A stretch of DNA of 7,451 bases from Proteiniphilum sp. UBA1403. GTDB lineage: Bacteria > Bacteroidota > Bacteroidia > Bacteroidales > Dysgonomonadaceae. Every line of letters begins with the position of its first letter. Position 1 is the first letter of the stretch. Location of the stretch: the NCBI GenBank assembly GCA_002305715.1, contig DBQD01000014.1, positions 33,064-40,514 on the forward strand, in the 5' to 3' direction. The notes beneath the pieces are model-generated. The model had not been told where the DNA came from and made no database searches. It worked only from the letters and a program-made list of their open reading frames with translations. The position numbers were made by a program, and so were the translations under genes. This document shows positions 1-5,009 of the stretch, one piece after another.

Positions 1-404
1 AACGATTTGGTGTAGAGCAAGTCGGGCGAACCACCTGTTCCTTCTTGAATGGTTCCTAGGATGGTCATAGACCCCACACAAAAAAGGAGGAAAGCGGTGA
101 TGAGGCCCTCCGAGAACCTTTCACTACCGATGCGAAAACGTTGTTTCAGCCTGTTGCTCATTCGTTCGGTGCCTTTTTCCAGATCCCACCATTCTCCCAA
201 TAGAGAGCCAATGGCCAGGCTACTCACCACGATCAGTATTTTTTGCATCTCCACGGCCATGGACGCACCTATAGCCAATGTGAAAAGACCTACAGCTTGA
301 AAATAAATGGTGGATATACGTTCCGGCATTCGCTTTTTAAGCAGCAGTCCAATCACTCCGCCACCCAATACCGCTACAGTATTTACAAGGGTTCCAATCA
401 TCAT
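1..404 (-). CDS. DUF554 family (YdfK/YqgA-like) membrane protein, N-terminal part, cut by window edge
   Basis: Reading the minus strand from an ATG at 404 gives 134 codons with no stop before the window edge, so the C-terminal part of this usually ~230-residue family is missing. The protein starts MMIGTLVNTVAVLGGG, the typical DUF554 opening, and continues with a glycine-rich hydrophobic helix (about 2-22), further hydrophobic stretches (about 34-50 and 55-70), an acidic GEWWDLEK segment (70-77), and the family motif RFSEGLITAFLLFCVGSM (about 96-113) followed by ILGTIQEG and LLYTKS. It is therefore a multi-pass inner-membrane protein. The biochemical role of DUF554 is not established; transport has been suggested only from its topology. 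The start could equally be the second ATG at 401, since many relatives begin MIGT. It is transcribed divergently from the DUF4494 gene. The family call is confident; the function is unknown. Confidence 0.88.
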   Translation of the reverse strand, partial: MMIGTLVNTVAVLGGGVIGLLLKKRMPERISTIYFQAVGLFTLAIGASMAVEMQKILIVVSSLAIGSLLGEWWDLEKGTERMSNRLKQRFRIGSERFSEGLITAFLLFCVGSMTILGTIQEGTGGSPDLLYTKS

Positions 405-420
405 CTGTTGAAATAATTGG

Positions 421-428
421 CAAAAATA
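421..428 (-). promoter_or_regulatory. Possible -7 box (TATTTTTG) for the DUF554 gene
   Basis: On the minus strand TATTTTTG matches the Bacteroidota -7 consensus TAnnTTTG and lies 16 bases before the ATG at 404. That would give a leader of only about 10 nt. No convincing TTTG/TTG -33 element is visible upstream in the divergent region, and such a T-rich octamer can occur by chance, so this is tentative. Confidence 0.3.
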
Positions 429-511
429 CCCAATAATTGTGAGATATAAATAGCGATGATGCCTTAAAGATTTGCAACAGTGAAAAAAGAACTGTTTTGG
501 TACAAAATTCG

Positions 512-519
512 TACCTTTG
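512..519 (+). promoter_or_regulatory. -7 promoter box (TACCTTTG) for the DUF4494-yggS pair
   Basis: TACCTTTG fits the Bacteroidota -7 consensus TAnnTTTG exactly. It sits 29 bases before the ATG at 549, giving a predicted leader of about 25 nt. A TTTTGG at 495-500 is the only -33-like candidate, but the gap of about 11 bases is shorter than the usual 17-21, so the -33 assignment is weak. The same extended core GTACCTTTGCG recurs before the HD-domain gene at 3776-3786. Confidence 0.6.
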
Positions 520-548
520 CGATACATCAAAATTTATAGAAATAGAAT

Positions 549-1001
549 ATGTACAATTGGTTTGAGTGTAAAATACGATATGATAAGATGCTGGAGACCG
601 GCATCCAGAAAACAGTAACTGAACCTTATCTGGTTGACGCGCTGTCGTTCACCGAGGCAGAAGCCCGAATCATTGAAGAGATCAAACCCTTTATCTCGGG
701 CGAGTTTACCGTCTCCGATATCAAACGGGTAAAATATACAGAATCCTTCTTCAACGAAACAGGCGACCGTTATTACAAGGCCAAGCTTTACTTTCTCACC
801 CTCGATGAGAAAAGTGGCTCCGAAAAGAAAACAGCTATCAACATGCTGGTGCAAGCATCTGAATTGAAAGAAGCAGTAGAGATAGTAGAGGCGGAGATGA
901 AAAAGACAATGATCGACTACTCCATTGCCGCCGTCAATGAAACACCAATTATGGATGTGTTCCCTTACACGGGAGGAAAAGCTACCGAAACCACAACATG
1001 A
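549..1001 (+). CDS. DUF4494 domain-containing protein
   Basis: This is a 150-residue soluble protein with no signal peptide or membrane segment. The opening MYNWFECKIRYDK, the TEPYLVDALSFTEAEARI segment (about 25-42), the ISGEFTVSDIKRVKYTESF block and the YYKAKLYFL strand match my memory of DUF4494, a family found mainly in Bacteroidota. The pattern suggests an alpha/beta fold: an N-terminal strand, a helix around 34-46, central strands, then a charged helix (about 103-122) and a low-complexity tail ending in threonines. No catalytic motif is recognisable and the function is unknown. The stop codon overlaps the start of yggS (ATGA at 998-1001), so the two are very likely co-transcribed and translationally coupled. 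An opposite-strand open frame across the same bases shows no family features and was not called. Confidence 0.85.
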   Translation: MYNWFECKIRYDKMLETGIQKTVTEPYLVDALSFTEAEARIIEEIKPFISGEFTVSDIKRVKYTESFFNETGDRYYKAKLYFLTLDEKSGSEKKTAINMLVQASELKEAVEIVEAEMKKTMIDYSIAAVNETPIMDVFPYTGGKATETTT

Positions 1002-1660
1002 GCATTCAGGCACACATAGCGGAATTGCAGGAGATCATTCCTACAGGTGTGACCATGGTAGCGGTCTCCAAATTTCATCCCTCATCGATGATACAAGAAG
1101 CCTATGACTGCGGGCAACGTGTATTTGGCGAGAGTCGTGTACAGGAACTTCTTGTGAAACAGCAGGAGTTGCCCAACGATATTCAGTGGCATTTTATCGG
1201 CACCTTGCAGCGGAATAAAGTAAAGCAGATTGCACCCTTCATCTCCTTGATTCACAGCCTCGATAGTGAGAGGCTCATGCTGGAAATTGAGAAGCAGGGC
1301 GCAGCCTGCAGTCGGGTCATTCCTTGCTTGCTACAACTTCATGTAGCCCAGGAGGAGACCAAGTCGGGATTCACTCCCGATGAATGTCGAGCATTTCTGG
1401 AAAACGGCAGATGGCGGGAGTGCAACCATATTCAATTCTCCGGCATAATGGGAATGGCCACGTATACCAACGATGATGCACAAATTCGAAAAGAGTTCCA
1501 GCACTTGAAGTCACTTTTTGAGGAGTTTAAGGCAAAATATTTTGCAGATATAGCTGCTTTTAAGGAGATTTCGATGGGTATGTCGGGCGATTTTTCGTTG
1601 GCAATTGAGGAGGGAAGCACCATGATCCGATTGGGAACTGTGATCTTTGGGGAGCGATAA
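998..1660 (+). CDS. YggS/PLPBP family pyridoxal-phosphate homeostasis protein
   Basis: This 220-residue protein belongs to the YggS/PROSC (PLPBP) family, cytosolic fold-III TIM-barrel proteins that bind pyridoxal 5'-phosphate without known enzymatic turnover and help keep the free PLP pool and amino-acid metabolism balanced. The PLP Schiff-base lysine is K25 in MVAVSKFHP. Further family motifs are GQRVFGESRVQE (about 39-50), WHFIGTLQRNK (the usual WHFIG-LQxNK), HSLDSERL, and the phosphate-binding C-terminus SMGMSGD (192-198) and GSTMIRLGT (206-214), ending in FGER. The length is normal for the family. The start is fixed by the ATGA overlap with the DUF4494 stop and by the short N-terminus preceding VAVSK. 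No clear terminator follows: only a T-run at 1665-1670 without a hairpin. Residues needed for PLP binding all appear intact. Confidence 0.95.
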   Translation: MSIQAHIAELQEIIPTGVTMVAVSKFHPSSMIQEAYDCGQRVFGESRVQELLVKQQELPNDIQWHFIGTLQRNKVKQIAPFISLIHSLDSERLMLEIEKQGAACSRVIPCLLQLHVAQEETKSGFTPDECRAFLENGRWRECNHIQFSGIMGMATYTNDDAQIRKEFQHLKSLFEEFKAKYFADIAAFKEISMGMSGDFSLAIEEGSTMIRLGTVIFGER

Positions 1661-1669
1661 CTGCTTTTT

Positions 1670-1696
1670 TATCGATAGCATATCGATATCATCGAT
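1670..1696. repeat. Cluster of three ATCGAT palindromes upstream of the DHOD-like/oxyR operon
   Basis: Two identical octamers TATCGATA (1670-1677 and 1681-1688) are separated by GCA, so their centres are 11 bp apart, about one helical turn. A third ATCGAT follows at 1691-1696. The middle copy extends to the 10-bp palindrome ATATCGATAT (1680-1689). The cluster covers the -33 region of the promoter whose -7 box is at 1706-1713, which is a plausible place for a regulator. The repeats are seen directly; an operator role is inference. Confidence 0.45.
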
Positions 1697-1705
1697 TAAA
1701 ATTTC

Positions 1706-1713
1706 TATTTTTG
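1706..1713 (+). promoter_or_regulatory. -7 promoter box (TATTTTTG) for the DHOD-like/oxyR unit
   Basis: TATTTTTG fits TAnnTTTG and lies 33 bases before the ATG at 1747, predicting a leader of roughly 27 nt. The ATCGAT cluster replaces any obvious -33 TTG element. The box matters for the gene start: an in-frame TTG at 1711 falls inside the box, so translation from there would require a start upstream of the expected transcript. Confidence 0.5.
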
Positions 1714-1746
1714 TTCATCATTTATATCGAAGAACATAAAACGCCC

Positions 1747-2721
1747 ATGATTAATTTAGAAACAACGTTTGCAGGCATAAAGCTGAAGAACCCGCTTATA
1801 GCAGGGAGTAGCGGTCTGACCAATTCAATTCAAAAGATTAAGGAGCTGGAAGAAGCTGGTGTAGGTGCCATCGTATTAAAGTCGCTCTTTGAGGAGCAGA
1901 TTGAAAATCATTCCGACAAGCTGTCGCAGTTGTCCGATTATCCCGAGGCAGCCGATTACATCAACACCTATATTAAGATGAATCATGTAGAGAAGTATCT
2001 CGATCTGATTCGTGCTGCTAAGGAGGCCTGTACGGTACCCATTGTAGCAAGTATCAACTGCTACAAATCGGCCCGTTGGGTAGATTTCGCCAAGACCATC
2101 CAAGATGCCGGTGCCGATGCGTTGGAACTAAATCTCTTCACTGTCAACGCCGGAGAATATAGCGACACCTACCTCGAGGAGACCTACGTGAATGTGGTCA
2201 GAGAACTCAAGAAAGTCGTTCATATTCCATTGGTGATCAAGATGGCGAAGAACATCAGCAATTTGCCCGGGCTGGTAGGTAAGCTCAAGGCGTTGGGCGC
2301 CAATGGGGTGGTGCTATTCAACCGCTTTTATCAGCTCGATATAGATATTAAGACGATGGAAATTACCTCGGGGCCGGTGTTTAGCACTCCTTCCGATTTT
2401 AGCGATACACTTCGTTGGACCGCCATTGTGTCGGGGAAGGTGCCCGATTTCGATATTGCCTGTTCCTATGGAGTACATAGCTGGGAAGATGTGATTAAAG
2501 GGATACTTGCCGGAGCCGGTGGAATTCAACTTTGCAGCATACTTTATGAACAGGGACCCGATGTGGTTGGTGATATACTCACCTTGGTGGAAGAGTGGAT
2601 GTTACAAAACAACTACGATCACATTGATGCTTTCAAGGGTAAATTGAATTATGCAAATATTGAAAGCCCTTCTTTATACGAACGGGTTCAGTTTATGAAA
2701 TATTTCTCCAACTATAAGTAG
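1747..2721 (+). CDS. Dihydroorotate dehydrogenase-like flavoprotein
   Basis: A 324-residue TIM-barrel protein of the DHOD/PyrD superfamily, probably binding FMN in the cytosol. ATG 1747 was chosen because the resulting MINLETTFAGIKLKNPLI start is typical, and the in-frame TTG 36 bases upstream lies inside the -7 box. Family features: KNPLIAGSSGLT (14-25), K45 in VLKSLFEE (equivalent to the class 1 active-site lysine), ELNLF (127-131), K165 in LVIKMAK, and a C-terminal phosphate-site-like stretch GILAGAGGIQLCS (252-264). The usual N-x-S-C/S-P-N active-site loop reads NLFTVN (129-134), so Thr132 stands where the Cys or Ser base normally is. Reverse-strand and start context give no sign of truncation. 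True dihydroorotate oxidation is therefore doubtful, and the substrate is unknown. Only 3 bp separate it from oxyR. A pyrD symbol would be misleading. Confidence 0.88.
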   Translation: MINLETTFAGIKLKNPLIAGSSGLTNSIQKIKELEEAGVGAIVLKSLFEEQIENHSDKLSQLSDYPEAADYINTYIKMNHVEKYLDLIRAAKEACTVPIVASINCYKSARWVDFAKTIQDAGADALELNLFTVNAGEYSDTYLEETYVNVVRELKKVVHIPLVIKMAKNISNLPGLVGKLKALGANGVVLFNRFYQLDIDIKTMEITSGPVFSTPSDFSDTLRWTAIVSGKVPDFDIACSYGVHSWEDVIKGILAGAGGIQLCSILYEQGPDVVGDILTLVEEWMLQNNYDHIDAFKGKLNYANIESPSLYERVQFMKYFSNYK

Positions 2722-2724
2722 GTT

Positions 2725-3672
2725 ATGAATATCCAACAACTTGAGTACATTATTGCAGTCGATAATTACCGCCATTTCTCCAAAGCTGCTGAAGCTTCTT
2801 TTGTTACCCAACCCACATTGAGTATGATGATTCAAAAGCTCGAGGAGGAGTTGGGCGTGAAGATCTTCGACCGCTCTCAGCTTCCTGTCCTCCCTACCGA
2901 AATAGGTAAACGAATAATTGATCAGGCGCGGGTGGCTGTGGCTCAGGTGAATCAGCTTAAAGAAATTGTGCAGGAAGAGAAGGGAATAGTGAAAGGTGTA
3001 TTCCGATTGGGAATCATTCCAACCATCTCTCCCTATCTCATTCCCAAGCTCATGCAGGTGCACACTGAGAACAAATTCGATATACGCATTGTAATCTCAG
3101 AACTTACCACCGACCAAATATTGAAAGGGCTGTCGAACGATTCACTCGATGGCGGTATTCTGGCTACTCCGCTAAAGGAGCCAACAATAAAGGAATACCC
3201 AATCTACTATGAGCGCTTCTTTGCCTATATTTCACCAACAGAGAAGGCCATTTACGTCAAGAATTCAATTGATGAGAACGACCTCACCTCTTCAAAACTT
3301 TGGTTGCTCGATGAGGTTCACTGTTTCAGAACGCAAATATTGCATTTGTGTAACTTCAAGAAAAGAAGAGGGGGAAGTAACCAATCGATCTTTTCCTATG
3401 AAGCAGGCAGCATCGATACATTGATTAATATTGTGGATAAGAACGACGGGCTGACCGTTATTCCTGAAATGGCACTGAGCAATCTGAGTGAAGCCCAGAT
3501 GAAGAATGTACGTCCATTTAAAAACAGTACACCAGTGCGGGAGGTAAGCCTGATTACACGGAAAGAGTATTTCCGGGAGCGACTGCTCTATATCCTGATC
3601 GATGAGGTGAAGATGGCTGTTCCGAAATCACTGCAAGACGAAGCCATGAAGAAATACGTGGTGCCGTTGTAG
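2725..3672 (+). CDS. oxyR: OxyR, LysR-type hydrogen-peroxide-sensing transcriptional regulator
   Basis: A 315-residue full-length LysR-family regulator. The N-terminal winged helix-turn-helix (1-60) carries the typical MNIQQLEYIIAV opening and a recognition segment around FVTQPTLSMMIQKLEEELG, then FDR and PTEIGKRI. A linker helix spans about 60-87 and the regulatory domain starts near GVFRLGIIPT. The OxyR diagnosis rests on T100, H199-C200 and C209 (C-x8-C in HCFRTQILHLC) and R272 in VREVS, which correspond to E. coli T100, H198/C199, C208 and R266. Peroxide would oxidise the two cysteines to a disulfide and switch DNA binding, activating antioxidant genes. The gene follows the DHOD-like gene by 3 bp without its own visible promoter, so it is probably transcribed from the promoter near 1706. 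No target such as ahpC, katA or dps is in the window. Confidence 0.94.
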   Translation: MNIQQLEYIIAVDNYRHFSKAAEASFVTQPTLSMMIQKLEEELGVKIFDRSQLPVLPTEIGKRIIDQARVAVAQVNQLKEIVQEEKGIVKGVFRLGIIPTISPYLIPKLMQVHTENKFDIRIVISELTTDQILKGLSNDSLDGGILATPLKEPTIKEYPIYYERFFAYISPTEKAIYVKNSIDENDLTSSKLWLLDEVHCFRTQILHLCNFKKRRGGSNQSIFSYEAGSIDTLINIVDKNDGLTVIPEMALSNLSEAQMKNVRPFKNSTPVREVSLITRKEYFRERLLYILIDEVKMAVPKSLQDEAMKKYVVPL

Positions 3673-3717
3673 TGTTGCTTGTTTTTTGTTAACCTCCGTA
3701 CCCTGAATAACCGTTTC

Positions 3718-3756
3718 ATGATTTGGCATGCTAACATGTCAAACCATCAGGTTTTT
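3718..3756 (+). terminator. Possible hairpin terminator after oxyR
   Basis: Left arm 3718-3730 (core TTTGGCATG) and right arm 3735-3747 (core CATGTCAAA) form a 13-bp stem with one A-C mismatch and one G-U wobble, closed by the tetraloop CTAA. Four bases later comes a run of five T (3752-3756). The position, 46 bp after the oxyR stop and before the next -7 box, suits a terminator, but the T-run is short and displaced. The element could instead be a protein-binding dyad. Confidence 0.35.
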
Positions 3757-3776
3757 ATCGTCTTGGAAATTTGTAG

Positions 3777-3784
3777 TACCTTTG
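3777..3784 (+). promoter_or_regulatory. -7 promoter box (TACCTTTG) for the HD-domain gene
   Basis: TACCTTTG is an exact TAnnTTTG match, 19 bases before the ATG at 3804, so the leader would be about 15 nt. A TTGG at 3763-3766 is the nearest upstream element but is closer than a normal -33 box. The same 11-base core GTACCTTTGCG precedes the DUF4494 gene. Confidence 0.55.
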
Positions 3785-3803
3785 CGTCTGGAAAATTAGA
3801 AGT

Positions 3804-4340
3804 ATGGACCCACTGTCGATTATTCAAAAATACTATACAGAAGGAACAAAGTTGTATGATATTTACCTCACCCATGTAACCCAGGTTACGGAGAAAGCAC
3901 TTTCAATTGCCCAACGTCATCCAGAGCTTGCTGTGGATGTGCGCTTCATTGAGGAGGCAGGCATGCTGCACGATATAGGTATTTTTATGACCGATGCACC
4001 TCATATTGCTTGCAAAGGTACGTTCCCCTATATTTGTCACGGTTATCTGGGGCGTGAACTGCTCACCGCAGAGGGTTTTCCCAAACATGGACAGGTATGT
4101 GAACGACACACCGGTACCGGCCTGAGCCTGGAGACAATCATCAACCGCAAATTACCGATCCCTCATCGCGATATGCGACCGGTAAGTCTGGAGGAGAAAA
4201 TAATCTGCTTTGCAGATAAGTTCTATTCTAAATCGCAACTTGATAAAGAGAAAACGGTCAAGAAAATCAGACAAAATCTTAGCAAACACGGCAAGCAACA
4301 GGTCGAGATATTCGACGAATGGTGCGAGTTATTTCTATAA
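3804..4340 (+). CDS. HD-domain protein, probable metal-dependent phosphohydrolase
   Basis: A compact 178-residue soluble protein of the HD superfamily. Metal-ligand candidates follow the family order: H24 in YLTHVTQV, the HD doublet H56-D57 in MLHDIGIF, H79 in YICHGYLG, H102 in ERHTGTGLS and D138 in IICFADKFYSK. This arrangement, including the HDIG sequence, is typical of single-domain HD phosphohydrolases that hydrolyse phosphomonoester or phosphodiester substrates, but nothing visible indicates the substrate. The N-terminal helix IIQKYYTEGTKLYDIYLTH resembles uncharacterised bacterial HD proteins in which HD is the only domain. The start at 3804 fits the -7 box 19 bases upstream; an overlapping frame upstream lacks family features. 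It appears to be a single-gene transcription unit between oxyR and grpE, so context gives no functional clue. Confidence 0.88.
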   Translation: MDPLSIIQKYYTEGTKLYDIYLTHVTQVTEKALSIAQRHPELAVDVRFIEEAGMLHDIGIFMTDAPHIACKGTFPYICHGYLGRELLTAEGFPKHGQVCERHTGTGLSLETIINRKLPIPHRDMRPVSLEEKIICFADKFYSKSQLDKEKTVKKIRQNLSKHGKQQVEIFDEWCELFL

Positions 4341-4370
4341 ACGACCTATTTTATAGTGAAATCAACATTT

Positions 4371-4387
4371 TTGGCAAACTATTTGTA
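4371..4387 (+). promoter_or_regulatory. Sigma-54-like -24/-12 element upstream of grpE
   Basis: TTGGCAAACTATTTGTA resembles the sigma-54 consensus TTGGCACGnnnnTTGCA: the -24 GG (4373-4374) and the -12 region (TTGTA instead of TTGCA) are exactly 12 bases apart. The start would be near 4397-4399, about 17 nt before the grpE ATG. The C-to-T change at the conserved GC doublet weakens it, and no clean TAnnTTTG box competes in this 74-bp gap. Tentative. Confidence 0.28.
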
Positions 4388-4414
4388 GTGTCTTATTGAG
4401 TTAATGAAAAAATT

Positions 4415-5008
4415 ATGACAAAGAAGAATAATCAGCATAACGATGCCCCGGAACGGGATGAGGAGTTGAACAAGGATGTAACGCCGGAGCAGGATGTGGC
4501 AACGGCTGAAGTAAAGGAAGACAAATTGTCAGACGAACCAAATCCGGATGATGTCTCGAAGCAGGTGGTAGAGCTGCAACAGAAATACGATGAACTAAAT
4601 GATAGCTACCTTCGCTTGCACGCTGAATTCGATAACTTTCGCAAACGTACACTGAAAGAAAAAAGCGACCTCATTAAGAATGGAGGTGAACGGGTACTTA
4701 TGGATGTCATCTCGTTGGTAGATGATTTCGAACGCGCCCTGGTCATTCTCAATGCGGCTGAAGATAAAGCCGCCATGCTGGAAGGAATGAATCTTATTTA
4801 TGGTAAATTCACCAACTTCCTCACGCAACATGGTGTAAAAGAAATAGAGACCATTGGTCAACCTTTCGATGCAGACCGCTTCGAGGCAATAACAACAATC
4901 CCGGTACAGGATGAAGCACAAAAAGGTACAATTGTTGATTGTATCATGAAAGGATATTCTCTCAATGAGAAGATTATCCGTTTTCCAAAAGTAATAGTAG
5001 GAGAATAA
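4415..5008 (+). CDS. grpE: GrpE, nucleotide-exchange factor of the DnaK chaperone
   Basis: A 197-residue GrpE, which releases ADP from DnaK and so resets the Hsp70 cycle in the cytoplasm. The first ~48 residues are charged and disordered. A long coiled-coil helix follows (about 50-90, including VELQQKYDELNDSYLRL and the family motif AEFDNFRKRT at 70-79), then the helical DVISLVDDFERAL segment (97-109) of the dimer bundle. The C-terminal beta domain carries GQPFDADRFEAI (148-159), KGTIVDCIMKGYSLNEKIIR (170-189) and the VIVGE end. Relatives usually read LHEA where this protein has RFEA, so the common histidine is replaced by phenylalanine. The length is normal. The start follows an A-rich leader, and dnaJ begins 1 bp after the stop, the classic arrangement. 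No CIRCE-type operator is visible upstream. Confidence 0.96.
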   Translation: MTKKNNQHNDAPERDEELNKDVTPEQDVATAEVKEDKLSDEPNPDDVSKQVVELQQKYDELNDSYLRLHAEFDNFRKRTLKEKSDLIKNGGERVLMDVISLVDDFERALVILNAAEDKAAMLEGMNLIYGKFTNFLTQHGVKEIETIGQPFDADRFEAITTIPVQDEAQKGTIVDCIMKGYSLNEKIIRFPKVIVGE

Positions 5009-5009
5009 A

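Noticed and set aside
49..300. Plus-strand open frame in the first 300 bases
   Set aside because: It is a shadow of the DUF554 gene, whose minus-strand translation is clearly a family member.
549..1013. Long minus-strand open frame (534-1013) opposite the DUF4494 gene
   Set aside because: It shows Cys/Phe-rich antisense composition with no family features, while the plus strand has a recognisable protein, a -7 box and a coupled downstream gene.
1661..1700. Intrinsic terminator after yggS
   Set aside because: There is a T-run at 1665-1670 but no stem before it; the ATCGAT palindromes lie after the run, in the wrong order for a terminator.
1711..1746. Upstream TTG start extending the DHOD-like protein by 12 residues
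   Set aside because: The TTG lies inside the -7 box and the extra residues match nothing in the family; ATG 1747 gives the typical N-terminus.
4341..4414. CIRCE-type operator or other known heat-shock site before grpE
   Set aside because: No TTAGCACTC-n9-GAGTGCTAA or similar long dyad is present. The only inverted repeat is the weak A/T pair CTATAAA (4335-4341) and TTTATAG (4350-4356), overlapping the HD gene stop, which I judge too weak to call a terminator.
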